Assembly (NCBI RefSeq): GCF_021608135.1
Contig: NZ_JAKIHL010000002.1
Coordinates: 114,498-178,497 of the forward strand
Direction: 5' to 3'
Source of the DNA: Microaerobacter geothermalis
GTDB taxonomy: Bacteria > Bacillota > Bacilli > DSM-22679
Length of the DNA: 64,000 nt
Shown here: in pieces, positions 29,518-39,069 of the stretch
Layout: each line of letters begins with the position of its first letter
Position numbering within the stretch: the first letter of the stretch is position 1
Made by a program: the position numbers and the translations under genes
The notes under the pieces: generated by a model
Database searches by the model: none
The model's input: only the letters and a program-made list of their open reading frames with translations
Told to the model about the DNA's origin: nothing

Positions 29518-30351
29518 TTAATTTTTATTTTGCTTTACTATATTTTGAGTAATGCGGTCCAGCATGATGGCCAATATTACCACCGCCAGACCCGCCTCAA
29601 AACCTTCACCTGTTTTAATTTGCGTAACGGCACGATACACTTCTGCCCCAAGTCCTTTCGCTCCGATCATCGAGGCAATCACTACCATCGATAAAGAGAG
29701 CATAATGGTTTGGTTTATGCCAGCCATAATGGTGGGAACAGCCAATGGAAGTTGTAATTTCATCAGTTTTTGCCCTGGAGTGGAACCAAAGGCATCTGCC
29801 GCTTCAACCAGGTCTTTTGGCACCTGGCGTATTCCGAGATTGGTCAATCGAATGGTTGGAGGGATGGCAAATATAACGGAAGCAATCACCCCTGGAACTT
29901 CCCCCAATCCGAAAAAGATAATCGCCGGAATGAGATAAACGAAGGCCGGCATGGTTTGCATAAAATCCAAAACAGGCATAATTAAATGTTGAATCGTATT
30001 TTTTTTGGCACACAATATCCCGATAGGGATCCCAAAGATGATAGAAATCAGAGCTGAAGTAAGCACTAAAGCCAAGGTACTCATGGTCTGATCCCAGTAT
30101 CCTAGATTATCTATGAAAATAAGCCCTACAAATGTAAAGATTGCGATGGGCCATCTGCCAGTAAAATAGGCTAGGATGCTGAATATAAGAATGATGACGA
30201 TGGATGGCGGCAGATGAAGCAAAAAAGAGAAAAAATCTACCGTTCCTCCGATTACATCGGAGGTGATGTCAAATAAAATTCCAAAGTATTTATCCAGCCA
30301 TTTGACAAACCATTCCACCCAAACATCCAGTGGTATTTTAGGAAACATCAT
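29518..30351 (-). CDS. opuAB: Glycine betaine ABC transporter permease
   Basis: Membrane subunit of OpuA, with about seven hydrophobic segments and the ABC permease EAA loop ([31 protein letters not shown]). The N-terminal [12 protein letters not shown] amphipathic region is typical of OpuAB/ProW. It overlaps opuAA by 14 bases. Confidence 0.94.
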   Translation of the reverse strand: MMFPKIPLDVWVEWFVKWLDKYFGILFDITSDVIGGTVDFFSFLLHLPPSIVIILIFSILAYFTGRWPIAIFTFVGLIFIDNLGYWDQTMSTLALVLTSALISIIFGIPIGILCAKKNTIQHLIMPVLDFMQTMPAFVYLIPAIIFFGLGEVPGVIASVIFAIPPTIRLTNLGIRQVPKDLVEAADAFGSTPGQKLMKLQLPLAVPTIMAGINQTIMLSLSMVVIASMIGAKGLGAEVYRAVTQIKTGEGFEAGLAVVILAIMLDRITQNIVKQNKN

Positions 30352-31540
30352 GACTCACCTGCCCTTCGATATGACCGGCTAATGCCCCAAGAACAGCTCC
30401 ACGAATAATGACGCCTTTCAGTCGGCCTGCATCATCCACAACAGCCACCGGAATCTGTGATCGGGATACCACATCAAATAATTCATATAAAAGAGTGTCC
30501 GGGGAAACGGTGGGAACATCTTTAATCATGTAATCCATCAATCGCCCGCCCGATTTGGTTGCTTCTGAAGCATGATCAGCCGTAATCGCTCCTAACAGTT
30601 TTTTCGACTTATCCACGACAAAAAGATTGGACACTCCATTATCTTTCATCAGCTGAAGGGCTACCCTAGGTCCGCGGTCAATACCAATAGTTTCCGGGCG
30701 TCTCATTACGTGAGATGCTGTAAGAACTTTGGAAACATCGACGTCCTCTATAAAGCGTTCCACATAATCATTGGCAGGATTGGTCATAATTTCTTCAGGA
30801 GTCCCAATCTGCACCACGGAACCATCCTTCATAAGGGCAATACGATCCCCGATTCGCAGGGCTTCATCCAAATCATGGGTAATGAAAACAATGGTCTTCT
30901 GCATTTTCCCTTGCAATTCCATGAGTTCATCCTGCATATCCTTACGTATCAATGGATCCAATGCACTAAAGGCCTCGTCCATTAATAAGATATCTGGATC
31001 ATTTGCCAATCCCCTGGCCAAACCCACCCGCTGCTGCATCCCACCGCTTAGCTGATCGGGGTAACTGTTTTCCCAGCCTTTAAGACCAACCAACTCTAAG
31101 GATATCCGTGCTTTTTCCTGGCGCTCGGACTTGGGAATACCTTGTACTTCCAAACCGTATTCAACATTTTGAAGAACGGTGCGATGCGGGAACAAGGCAA
31201 ACTTCTGAAAAACCATACTCATTTTTTTACGCCTTACCTGACGAAGCTGCTCCTGATTCAGCTGAACAAGATTGGTTCCGTCAACTAATACCTCTCCTTC
31301 GGTGGGTTCGATCAAGCGGTTTAATAAACGAACCAACGTTGATTTCCCGCTGCCGGAAAGACCCATAATCACGAAAATCTCTCCTGGTTCAATTTCAAAG
31401 CTGACCTGATTTACTCCTACTGTTAATCCGGTTTCTTCAAATATTCTGTTCTTGTTCCAACCCTTCTTTAATAGGTCTATCCCCTTTTTGGGTTGCGGAC
31501 CAAATATCTTGGTTAAATTATTTACAACAATTTTTGGCAT
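30338..31540 (-). CDS. opuAA: Glycine betaine ABC transporter ATPase with CBS domains
   Basis: ATPase of OpuA: Walker [11 protein letters not shown] (about 59-68), signature [16 protein letters not shown], Walker [13 protein letters not shown] and the switch His in [10 protein letters not shown]. Two CBS domains follow (about 280-395), which in OpuA sense ionic strength. GAGGTGATGGA stands just before the ATG. A GbsR-type repressor gene is divergent 370 bases upstream. Confidence 0.95.
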   Translation of the reverse strand: MPKIVVNNLTKIFGPQPKKGIDLLKKGWNKNRIFEETGLTVGVNQVSFEIEPGEIFVIMGLSGSGKSTLVRLLNRLIEPTEGEVLVDGTNLVQLNQEQLRQVRRKKMSMVFQKFALFPHRTVLQNVEYGLEVQGIPKSERQEKARISLELVGLKGWENSYPDQLSGGMQQRVGLARGLANDPDILLMDEAFSALDPLIRKDMQDELMELQGKMQKTIVFITHDLDEALRIGDRIALMKDGSVVQIGTPEEIMTNPANDYVERFIEDVDVSKVLTASHVMRRPETIGIDRGPRVALQLMKDNGVSNLFVVDKSKKLLGAITADHASEATKSGGRLMDYMIKDVPTVSPDTLLYELFDVVSRSQIPVAVVDDAGRLKGVIIRGAVLGALAGHIEGQVSHDVS

Positions 31541-31604
31541 TCCATCACCTCATTCTTTTGGAAAAGCGTAATCTGAAGATTAGCCTCAAAACAAAACTTA
31601 ATAA

Positions 31605-31708
31605 ATTCTTCTCCCGAACTCGTCTTGCAGATGTGTAAATCTTTGATATGAAAATACATTTTCATCTAGTGACCCTATAGGTCATGGATGTTTAGTTCCC
31701 CATCTATA
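31605..31708. repeat. Palindromic repeat, families A/B hybrid (copy 2 of B, inverted)
   Basis: Inverse complement: TATAGATGGGGAACTAAAC, CATGACCTATAGGGTCA, GATGAAAATGTATTTTCATAT, AAAGATTTACACATCTGC and GACGAGTTCGGGAG. The first three modules match the repeat at 15923; the last two match an arm of family A (1715-1927). It lies in the opuA-gbsR intergenic region, where I see no other clear element. Confidence 0.65.
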
Positions 31709-31912
31709 CTTCTCTAGTCTAATGAGTATGCAAATTTTGTTCAAAGCCCATATTCGACGATAAACTTTGTACAGATAAAACTTTACAAACATTACATACC
31801 GTATTCTCCGTTTTTCATATAAATCCTGCCAGATTTGATTCTTTACAGGAGGAGATTTCTTATTTACAATACATAGGCGTAAGTATATTCTGTCCAAGGA
31901 GGGAGAAAGGGA

Positions 31913-32488
31913 ATGAATTTCCAAGGATTAAGTGAACAGGAAACAACAGCCATCCTAAAGGCAAGAAACCGCGTCATTGAATCCATTGCAAAAAACATGG
32001 ATTTGTATGGGGTCACTCTCTCTGTTGGGCATTTATATGGAACAATGTTTTTTCAAGATGAACCAATGACATTAGAGGATATGGGTTCTGCATTAGGGAT
32101 GAGCAAAACAAGCATGAGTACTGCTGTAAGAACCCTCATGGATTTAAAAATGGTAAACAAAGTATGGAAGAAGGGTTCCAGAAAAGATAATTATGAAGTG
32201 GAATCGGATTGGTATCAAAACTTTACTGACTTTTTTTCTATTAAATGGCGCAAATCAGTGGATATGAATATCCAAATGGTTAAAAAATCCATCCGCGAAT
32301 TGGAAGCTTTGTCCCAATCCAATAAGGAAAACCAAGCGCTTCAAAAAATTGTTGAAATGGATATAAATAAGCTTCATTCTGCATTGGAATTTTATGAATG
32401 GTTATCCAGGTTGATTGACTGTTTCGAATCGGGGGATATTTATCAACTGGTTCCAAAAACCATCGAAGAAAACTTGCATCGGAAATAA
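31913..32488 (+). CDS. GbsR/OpuAR-type MarR-like regulator
   Basis: DNA-binding protein of the GbsR family, which represses betaine/choline uptake or betaine synthesis genes. A winged helix-turn-helix region (about 55-100: MTLEDMGSALGMSKTSMSTAVRTLMDLKMV) is followed by KVWKKGSRKDNYEVESDWYQNF, a family segment, and a helical C-terminal part. 191 residues. AAGGAGGGAG upstream of the ATG. Its divergent position to opuA makes that operon the probable target; inducer unknown. Confidence 0.87.
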   Translation: MNFQGLSEQETTAILKARNRVIESIAKNMDLYGVTLSVGHLYGTMFFQDEPMTLEDMGSALGMSKTSMSTAVRTLMDLKMVNKVWKKGSRKDNYEVESDWYQNFTDFFSIKWRKSVDMNIQMVKKSIRELEALSQSNKENQALQKIVEMDINKLHSALEFYEWLSRLIDCFESGDIYQLVPKTIEENLHRK

Positions 32489-32513
32489 CAAATTTCTAAA
32501 CCTTCTTGAATAG

Positions 32514-32581
32514 GCTATTAGTGAAGGAACTAAACCTCCATGACCTGAAGGGTTGTGAGCGTTTAGTTCTATTCGTATAGG
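32514..32581. repeat. Palindromic repeat, family B (short copy)
   Basis: GAACTAAAC at 32527 pairs with GTTTAGTTC at 32561, enclosing CATGACCTGAAGGGTTGTG; the core matches the GGAACTAAAC…CATGACC…GGGT modules of the repeats at 15923 and 31605. It lies between gbsR and the M14 peptidase gene and may act as a terminator-like hairpin. Confidence 0.55.
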
Positions 32582-32623
32582 TCAGGAGATAGAAAAGATC
32601 GCTTGATTCAAGGAGGATTTTTT

Positions 32624-33520
32624 ATGTCACAAATCGTGATTCCGAGGAGAAATTACGGCTATGAGGAAATGATGACAGATTTAACTGTTCTGAAAAGTCG
32701 CTATCCTTTCATTCAATTCACTTTCATCGGAGAATCCGTATCAGGCCGGTCCATCCCAGTCGTTCGTTTGGGAGAAGGAGCGAAGGAAGTTCATTATAAC
32801 GGGTCCTTTCATGCCAATGAGTGGTTAACTACCATCATTTTGATGCATTTTATTGAGGAATACGCAAAAGCATACCAAAACCAGGGAAATATGGATTCAT
32901 TTCACATCCCCACCCTTTATAACCAAACCTCCCTTTGGATTGTTCCAATGGTAAATCCGGATGGAGTGGAATTGGTTCAAAAAGGGATAACTCCGGATCA
33001 CCCCTATTTTGATAAAGTGATGAGATTGAACGGTGGATCGAGGGACTTCAGCGGGTGGAAGGCAAATATTCGGGGGGTTGATCTCAATGACCAGTTTCCT
33101 GCACATTGGGAGGAAGAAGTGACCAGACGTTCCCCTGGCGAACCTGCCCCGAGGGACTATCCCGGACCGGCACCATTATCTGAACCGGAGTCACAGGCCA
33201 TGGCCAAATTCACCCACTCCCATCATTTCAGGCTGGTCATTGCCTTCCATACCCAGTGTGAAGAGATCTATTGGGGATATCGCGGTCTTGAACCTCCTGA
33301 ATCCCGGCAAATCGTTGAAAGGTTTGCTGATTTCAGCGGTTATAAACCCGTTCAATACGTGGAAAGTGATGCCGGGTACAAGGATTGGTTTATCCAGGAT
33401 TGGCGCAATCCCGGTTTTACCGTGGAACTGGGAAGAGGAGTTAATCCCCTTCCCATCAGTCAGTTTTCATCCATTTGGGAAAAAGTGTTTAGAATGTTGT
33501 TGACAGGGCTGGTGGTTTAG
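32624..33520 (+). CDS. M14 zinc carboxypeptidase (gamma-D-Glu-meso-DAP peptidase-like)
   Basis: Peptidase_M14 domain without a signal peptide or LysM repeats. Zinc ligands are in SFHANEW (His63, Glu66) and in AFHTQCEEIYWG; the catalytic Glu is in GFTVELGRG. NPDGVELV and RGVDLNDQFPAHWEEE resemble the gamma-D-glutamyl-diaminopimelate endopeptidases (YqgT/ENP1 group), which act on peptidoglycan peptides in the sporangium or cytoplasm. AAGGAGG lies 7 bases before the chosen ATG. It ends tail-to-tail with the next gene, overlapping by 4 bases. Confidence 0.85.
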   Translation: MSQIVIPRRNYGYEEMMTDLTVLKSRYPFIQFTFIGESVSGRSIPVVRLGEGAKEVHYNGSFHANEWLTTIILMHFIEEYAKAYQNQGNMDSFHIPTLYNQTSLWIVPMVNPDGVELVQKGITPDHPYFDKVMRLNGGSRDFSGWKANIRGVDLNDQFPAHWEEEVTRRSPGEPAPRDYPGPAPLSEPESQAMAKFTHSHHFRLVIAFHTQCEEIYWGYRGLEPPESRQIVERFADFSGYKPVQYVESDAGYKDWFIQDWRNPGFTVELGRGVNPLPISQFSSIWEKVFRMLLTGLVV

Positions 33521-34029
33521 ATTCCTTCCTGTGAATAGATCCTTCCTTTTTCCACATAATGATGTGCACCTTCTTTGATTCGCTCCATCTGTTCCGATGA
33601 AAGCTGACGGATCACTTTTGCCGGAACTCCAGCCGCCAAAACTCCGCCTTCAATTACCTTGCCTTCTGGAACCAAAGCCCCTGCTGCGATCAAAGCCCCT
33701 TTTCCAATGACTGCTCCATTCAATATGGTGGCTCCCATTCCAATTAAAGCGCCATCTTCTATGGTGCATCCATGTAAGGTCACATTATGACCTACGGTAA
33801 CATGTTTCCCAACCTTAACCGGATATCCCGGATCAACATGAACAACCGATCCATCTTGAATATTGGATCCTTCTCCTATGATTATCGGCTCATTATCTCC
33901 CCGGAGAACAGCGTTAAACCAAACACTGGATTCTTTCTCCAATGTAACTTCACCAATGATTTGTGCTCCCGGGGCTACATAAGCAGAAGAATCAATTTTT
34001 GGCTGTTTCCCTTTGAAGGAATATTTCAT
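33517..34029 (-). CDS. Gamma-carbonic anhydrase family protein (hexapeptide repeat)
   Basis: Left-handed beta-helix protein of the gamma-CA/YrdA/PaaY group. Successive hexapeptide turns run from IDSSAYVAPGAQIIGEV to GALVPEGKVI. The metal-ligand histidines are visible as VVHVD and HNVTLHGC, and the RGD in VLRGDNEPI is in place. About 170 residues. Many members bind zinc but lack proven carbonic anhydrase activity. ATG at 34029 chosen for AAAGGGGA at 9 bases. Confidence 0.88.
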   Translation of the reverse strand: MKYSFKGKQPKIDSSAYVAPGAQIIGEVTLEKESSVWFNAVLRGDNEPIIIGEGSNIQDGSVVHVDPGYPVKVGKHVTVGHNVTLHGCTIEDGALIGMGATILNGAVIGKGALIAAGALVPEGKVIEGGVLAAGVPAKVIRQLSSEQMERIKEGAHHYVEKGRIYSQEGI

Positions 34030-34090
34030 TTGATCAGTTCCCCTTTCCCCCTTCATTTTCTAACTGTCTGTCTTCATTAAGTGAACTCAG

Positions 34091-34795
34091 TTAGAGGGCC
34101 AATTCACCGGAAATAAACCCTTTGGTTTCCCGATGCTTTGGAGTTAAAAAGATCTGCTCGGTTGGACCCGCTTCGATCAATCGGCCCTCTTGCAGATATA
34201 AAGTGATATCAGCAATTCTTCTAGCTTGAAACATGTTGTGAGTAACGAGAATAATCGTGATTTTCTCCTTTTTATTGATTTCAACCAATGCATGTTCAAT
34301 AACCCTCACATGATTAGGGTCAATACTGGCCGTTGGCTCATCTAGGATTAAAATCCTTGGATAAACCGCTATCGCTCTGGCGATCGCGACACGTGCCCCT
34401 TCTCCTCCCGAAAGCGTCCGGGCATGCTGGTGCTGAATATGGGATACTCCAAATTGTTCCATCATTTCTTCCACTCGTTCTTTTCTCTTTTTTTTATCCC
34501 ATTTACGGACGCGCAATCCATACTCAATATTTGCATATACATCCGTTTGAAACAAATAGGGTTTCTGCCAGACACAGGAAAAATCAGGATGGGGAGTTCC
34601 CAACCTTTTTCCGAGATAATAAACCTCACCGGATGTCGGAGTCTCAAATCCGGTTATCATTTTTAACAATGTACTCTTACCTGAACCATTGGACCCGATA
34701 ATTCCATAGATATACCCGGATTCAAAGGAATAGGAAAAATCTTTCAGCACCTGACGGTTTTTATATGCTTTCGTTACATGTTTTAAGGTGACCAT
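34091..34795 (-). CDS. tupC: Tungstate ABC transporter ATPase
   Basis: Single ABC domain of about 235 residues: Walker A GSNGSGKST, Q-loop CVWQKPYLF, signature LSGGEGARVAIARA (close to Tup/Mod-type LSGGExxR), Walker B ILILDEPTASIDP and switch His in VTHNMFQARR. It overlaps the permease gene by 13 bases. Assigned to tungstate because of the TupB-type permease, the TupA gene nearby and the tungsten enzyme in the same cluster. Confidence 0.87.
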   Translation of the reverse strand: MVTLKHVTKAYKNRQVLKDFSYSFESGYIYGIIGSNGSGKSTLLKMITGFETPTSGEVYYLGKRLGTPHPDFSCVWQKPYLFQTDVYANIEYGLRVRKWDKKKRKERVEEMMEQFGVSHIQHQHARTLSGGEGARVAIARAIAVYPRILILDEPTASIDPNHVRVIEHALVEINKKEKITIILVTHNMFQARRIADITLYLQEGRLIEAGPTEQIFLTPKHRETKGFISGELAL

Positions 34796-35493
34796 TTCCC
34801 ATCTCCTGCACTCTGCCATCGATACAATACGGTATTTATAAGAAATGAAAGGAGCAATAATACAATGCCAAGGGCCAAGGCCATGCCGAAATTTCCTTTC
34901 CTCGTTTCAAGAACGATGGCAGTTGTTAATACTCTGGTATGACCTTCAATGTCACCTCCTACAATCATCACTGCTCCTACCTCAGCAATCACCCTTCCAA
35001 AACCGGTAATGACTCCCGCCAAAATGGCAAATCGCAATTCAACCACTAATGTTTGTATGGCTTGCAATTTACTAGCTCCCAATCCAATGGCGGTATTCAT
35101 AATCTCCCCAGCCTGCTTATTTACAGCCGTATAGGTAAGACCTGAAATAATGGGAAAAGCCAACAAAGTTTGCGCAATCACCATTGCCCAAGGAGTATAG
35201 AGCAAATAAAAAATAGGGGCAATGGGTCCACTTCTTGACAAAAACAAGAAGACCAAAAGGCCGATAAAAACGGGAGGAAGTCCCATAAACACATAATTTA
35301 ATCGAATGAAAACGCTGTGTCCCGGAAATCGGTACAGTCCCAATATAATTCCCAAAGGAATCCCAAGAATGCTTCCTAATAAAACCCCTGATGCTGAAAC
35401 TATAAGACTGAGAAAAATAATTTGGTACAACTCCGGGTTAAACTGGATCAAAATGTCAAAAGAATGATGCAATGCTTCCAAAATATATTCCAT
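34783..35493 (-). CDS. tupB: Tungstate ABC transporter permease
   Basis: Membrane subunit with about five to six helices (236 residues). The family segments GLPPVFIGLLVFLFLSRSGP, FGRVIAEVGAVMIVGGDIEG and TTAIVLETRKGNFGMALALG are typical of TupB/WtpB-like permeases. No binding protein gene is adjacent; tupA lies about 7 kb away at 42.5-43.4 kb, beyond the cofactor genes. Confidence 0.87.
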   Translation of the reverse strand: MEYILEALHHSFDILIQFNPELYQIIFLSLIVSASGVLLGSILGIPLGIILGLYRFPGHSVFIRLNYVFMGLPPVFIGLLVFLFLSRSGPIAPIFYLLYTPWAMVIAQTLLAFPIISGLTYTAVNKQAGEIMNTAIGLGASKLQAIQTLVVELRFAILAGVITGFGRVIAEVGAVMIVGGDIEGHTRVLTTAIVLETRKGNFGMALALGIVLLLLSFLINTVLYRWQSAGDGKWSP

Positions 35494-35544
35494 ATTTAAG
35501 CTCCAATTGATCTCGCATTAAAAAATTCTCATTGTACTTCTACT

Positions 35545-37455
35545 TTATAAAAGGCGTCTTCCGACATCTCTCATGCTGTAACCACCAAGGGATTCAACCT
35601 CAGACTGAAAAGATGGGGACTGGATGAGTTCAAGCAGTTCCTGCCCTGCCTCGCTTTCATAATATTTTCTCGTCATCAATAGATCATAACGCTCTTCCCC
35701 TACGGGAATAAAATCAAGATCCATGGCCTTGGCAGCAGAATAAATCCCCAGGCCACAATCAGCGGAGCCTCCAGCAACAGCAGCAGCCACGCTTAGATGG
35801 GAATAAGCTTCCCGATCATATCCGATCAATTGATTTGCTTGAAGCCCCGTTTTCTTGATCAAATAATCAAAAAGCAATCGAGTTCCTGCTCCCCGTTGAC
35901 GGTTAATATACCGGATATGAGATTGAAACAGATCTTCTATTTTCTCAATCCCCAACGGATTACCTCTTTTTACGATCCACCCTTGGGTCCGGTAAACCAG
36001 ATTGACGAGGACAACTTCCTGATCACCCAACATCTTTTTGACGAAGGGAATATTGTATTCACCGCTTTCTTCATCAAATAAATGGATCCCGGCAACATGG
36101 GCCTCTCCCTTTCGAATCGCCAAAATTCCTCCCATGCTTCCGACATGGGAAGAAAATAAGTATCGTGAAGGGTATTTTTGATGAAACTGGGAACCAAGAA
36201 TATCAATGGTCAAATCATGGCTCCCCGACATGACCGTAGTCCCATTGATTTCATCTAGTGAACGATAAAGCTCGATTTCTACTTCTTCACCCTGTTCATA
36301 CCCCAAGCTATTGGAGGGAATGACCAGGAGCCCGTCAGCCCGAACCAGTGACATGGTGACGCCGGCCGCCCTTGTTAACGGATTGGCCACATATTTCCCG
36401 TCAATGGCACCGATGGTCATGCGTACAAATTCATCGGCTCCCATCACTGACACTACTCGTCTTCCTAAAGTTGCCCTTAATGTTGGCCGTTTGGGTTCTG
36501 GCAACCCGTAGCATTGATATATTAAGGGACGCACAAACCATTCCAGCGCCAAATAGGCAGATACAGGATATCCAGGTAAACCGATGACCGGCTTTCCATT
36601 TACCACTCCCAAAACCACCGGCTTGCCGGGTCTGGTTGCTACCCCATGGGTAATCACTTCCCCAATTTCTTCAATCACATGGACGGTATAGTCTTCTGAT
36701 CCTGCAGAAGAACCGGCATTTAACAACACCATATCCGCTTTTTCAACCATTTGAAGAACAGCCTGTTTAATTGCCTCATAATCATCCTTTACAATTCCGT
36801 GATAGAGAGGCTCTGCTCCCCATTCTTCCAAATAGGCTGAAAAAACGGTTCCGTTAAATTCAATGATTTCTCCTTTGTTCAGTTCACGGGAAGGCGGTAT
36901 AAGCTCTGTTCCTGTAGGGATGATTCCTGCTATCGGCTTCTTAATCACAGGAATTTGGGTGACTCCACCGGCTAAAATGGCCCCCAAATCTACCGGACGT
37001 AACCGATGATTTCCCGGAACAATCACCTCACCGGATATCACATCTTCCCCAACCTGTCTGACATGTTGCCAAGGGCTTGCCGGTTCAATGATCTCAACCT
37101 CTTCCTCCCCGTGCTGCTGGACATTTTCAATCATAATGACCGAATCAAATCCTTCAGGTAAAGGGTCCCCTGTATCGATGTAAACAAAATCCTTTCCTCT
37201 TTCCAAGTAAACCGGGTTCTGCTCATGGGCTCCATAGGTACGCTCAGCATTCACCGCAATTCCGTCCATGGCGGATGCATGATAATGGGGCATCGAAAGA
37301 TGGGCAAAAATTGGATGAGCCGTAACCCGTCCACGGGCATTTTGAGTAGGGATCTGTTCCACTTTCCTTTCTAACGGTGCTTTTTCCATTAATTGAAGTT
37401 TGGCTTGAAGTAGCGGTGTATCCTCCAGATAAATTTTCCTCATACCCTTCAACAT
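35545..37455 (-). CDS. moeA: MoeA fused to a C-terminal binding-protein-like domain
   Basis: Molybdopterin molybdotransferase (metal insertion) with an extra domain. Residues 1-400 are MoeA: MPHYHASAMDGIAV, DTGDPLPEGFDSVIMIE, PTGTELI, NAGSSAGSEDYT and GLPGYPVSAYLALEWF. Residues about 410-630 are a type 2 periplasmic-binding-like domain (PF12727-type: SHDLTIDILGSQF, GSMGGILAIRKGEAHVAGIHL, NRQRGAGTRLLFD, CGLGIYSAAKAMDLDFIPVG). Such fusions are known in anaerobes; the second domain may sense oxyanion or cofactor. It overlaps the next moeA by 7 bases. Confidence 0.9.
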   Translation of the reverse strand: MLKGMRKIYLEDTPLLQAKLQLMEKAPLERKVEQIPTQNARGRVTAHPIFAHLSMPHYHASAMDGIAVNAERTYGAHEQNPVYLERGKDFVYIDTGDPLPEGFDSVIMIENVQQHGEEEVEIIEPASPWQHVRQVGEDVISGEVIVPGNHRLRPVDLGAILAGGVTQIPVIKKPIAGIIPTGTELIPPSRELNKGEIIEFNGTVFSAYLEEWGAEPLYHGIVKDDYEAIKQAVLQMVEKADMVLLNAGSSAGSEDYTVHVIEEIGEVITHGVATRPGKPVVLGVVNGKPVIGLPGYPVSAYLALEWFVRPLIYQCYGLPEPKRPTLRATLGRRVVSVMGADEFVRMTIGAIDGKYVANPLTRAAGVTMSLVRADGLLVIPSNSLGYEQGEEVEIELYRSLDEINGTTVMSGSHDLTIDILGSQFHQKYPSRYLFSSHVGSMGGILAIRKGEAHVAGIHLFDEESGEYNIPFVKKMLGDQEVVLVNLVYRTQGWIVKRGNPLGIEKIEDLFQSHIRYINRQRGAGTRLLFDYLIKKTGLQANQLIGYDREAYSHLSVAAAVAGGSADCGLGIYSAAKAMDLDFIPVGEERYDLLMTRKYYESEAGQELLELIQSPSFQSEVESLGGYSMRDVGRRLL

Positions 37456-38699
37456 CGATGTCCACTCCCTTCAAACAGCATAACCTGCACGGTTTCCCCT
37501 TCAAGAATTCCTTCTTTTTGGGATGGAATTTCCACGATCCCGTCACTTTCCACCATGGTAAAAATTAATCCTGATTTACCAAAAACTGGATTTGCCCATA
37601 ATTGCCCGTCTCTTTCCTCCAATCTCACCCGAATATAATCTGTCCTTCCGACAGCAGAAGGAATATTCCGGCTGATTTTTGCCGAGAGCCGCCCATCATA
37701 GGCTTTAGGCGACAGATCTTGTAACCGCTCGATGATCCGGCGTCCAAATAAATCAAAAATTATCAGGGCTGAAGCAGGATGACCGGGAAGACCCATGACC
37801 GGCTTTCCTTGCGCTTTTCCGATAATAGTGGGTTTTCCGGGTTTAACTGATACACCATGAATAAGGACGCCCGGTTCTCCCAAAGCCTGCAGCACCTGGG
37901 TAGTATAATCTCTGGTTCCAACGGAACTTCCCCCTGATAGAATCAAAAAGTCACTTTGCTCAAATAATTGGGAAGCCCGTTTGAAATACTCTTCATAATC
38001 ATCTCGGACGATTCCACCATCAATTACTCTACCCCCTAGCTGTTCCACAGCAGCTCGAATTACAATCCGGTTAATATCCCGAATCTGACCTGGCATTAAT
38101 TCTTTTGTATCAGGTGAAACAATCTCATCACCGGTGGAAAGCAGGCCTATTGTTGGAGAAGGATATACTTTAACCTCCATCTGTCCAATGGCGGCAAGAA
38201 CTCCCAAATCCTGAGGTCTTAAACGCTTCCCCTTGGGCATCACTTTTTCCCCTTTTTCCACATCTTCCGCAGCCCGAATCACATTTTCTCCAGGGGATAC
38301 CTGACGGTAAACATTTAACAATCCCCCGATATCTTCCACATGCTCAATCATCACAATGGCATCAGCACCGGGTGGAAGCATACCGCCAGTAGGAATGGAC
38401 TGCGCTTGTCCAGTTGTCAATGGCGTTTTGGCCTCTTGTCCCATTTCTATGCTATCTGAAACTTGTAGAAATGCCGGAAGGGATTCAGATGCCCCGTAAG
38501 TATCTTTGGCAATGACAGCATATCCGTCTACAGCAGACCTTGAAAATGGAGGTACATCTTCTAATGAAATAATATCTTCCGCTAAAACCTTTCCCAAAGC
38601 TTCTTCTAGGGGAAGTACAATCGGAGGCCTAAACGGAAGAAACTGTACATCAATCACTTGAAATGCCTCTTCCACTGTATGAACATTGAAAAATTTCAT
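37449..38699 (-). CDS. moeA: Molybdopterin molybdotransferase MoeA (unfused)
   Basis: Inserts molybdate or tungstate into adenylylated molybdopterin. All standard MoeA segments are present: PPFSRSAVDGYAV, GGMLPPGADAIVMIEHVE, STGDEIV, GGSSVGTRDYT, KPGKPTIIGKAQGKPVMGLPGHPASA. About 416 residues, normal for the family. The ATG at 38699 has AAGGGA 8 bases upstream. With its fused paralogue directly downstream, one of the two may be dedicated to tungsten, as proposed for organisms with two MoeA proteins; that assignment is inference. Confidence 0.93.
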   Translation of the reverse strand: MKFFNVHTVEEAFQVIDVQFLPFRPPIVLPLEEALGKVLAEDIISLEDVPPFSRSAVDGYAVIAKDTYGASESLPAFLQVSDSIEMGQEAKTPLTTGQAQSIPTGGMLPPGADAIVMIEHVEDIGGLLNVYRQVSPGENVIRAAEDVEKGEKVMPKGKRLRPQDLGVLAAIGQMEVKVYPSPTIGLLSTGDEIVSPDTKELMPGQIRDINRIVIRAAVEQLGGRVIDGGIVRDDYEEYFKRASQLFEQSDFLILSGGSSVGTRDYTTQVLQALGEPGVLIHGVSVKPGKPTIIGKAQGKPVMGLPGHPASALIIFDLFGRRIIERLQDLSPKAYDGRLSAKISRNIPSAVGRTDYIRVRLEERDGQLWANPVFGKSGLIFTMVESDGIVEIPSQKEGILEGETVQVMLFEGSGHRC

Positions 38700-38789
38700 C
38701 AAATCATCCCTTATTATATATAATAGTATGGTAAAATATTGGTTAAATCATAGGTGTTATAAATAAAAGTGACAAAGGAGAGGTTATCC

Positions 38790-39068
38790 ATGAAGATTAA
38801 GCTATTTGCCACCTTTCGGGAAATTTGCTCAATGAAAGAACTGCATATTCCCCTTAATCATGGAAACAACGATGTAAAAACAGTACTGAAGCAGCTCATT
38901 GAAAACCATCCTCAGATGAAAGAAGAACTGTTTATTGATGATGATCAATTAAAACCCCTAGTCCATGTGTTTGTGAATGGCAAAAATATCATTCATGGCA
39001 AAGGATTGGCCACTCCTCTAAAGGAAAGTGATGAAATCGCTCTATTCCCTCCGGTAGGAGGTGGATGA
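38790..39068 (+). CDS. moaD: MoaD sulfur carrier for molybdopterin
   Basis: Ubiquitin-like small subunit of molybdopterin synthase, 92 residues. It has the beta-grasp pattern (MKIKLFATFREICSMKE…VFVNGKNI…DEIALFPPVGGG) and the C-terminal Gly-Gly that is thiocarboxylated. AAAGGAGAGG precedes the ATG. Divergent from the moeA pair and only 1 base before the next gene. Confidence 0.92.
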   Translation: MKIKLFATFREICSMKELHIPLNHGNNDVKTVLKQLIENHPQMKEELFIDDDQLKPLVHVFVNGKNIIHGKGLATPLKESDEIALFPPVGGG

Positions 39069-39069
39069 T

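Noticed and set aside
31682..31924. Minus-strand frame between opuAA and gbsR
   Set aside because: It begins inside the gbsR ribosome binding site region and ends in the palindromic repeat; no supporting features.
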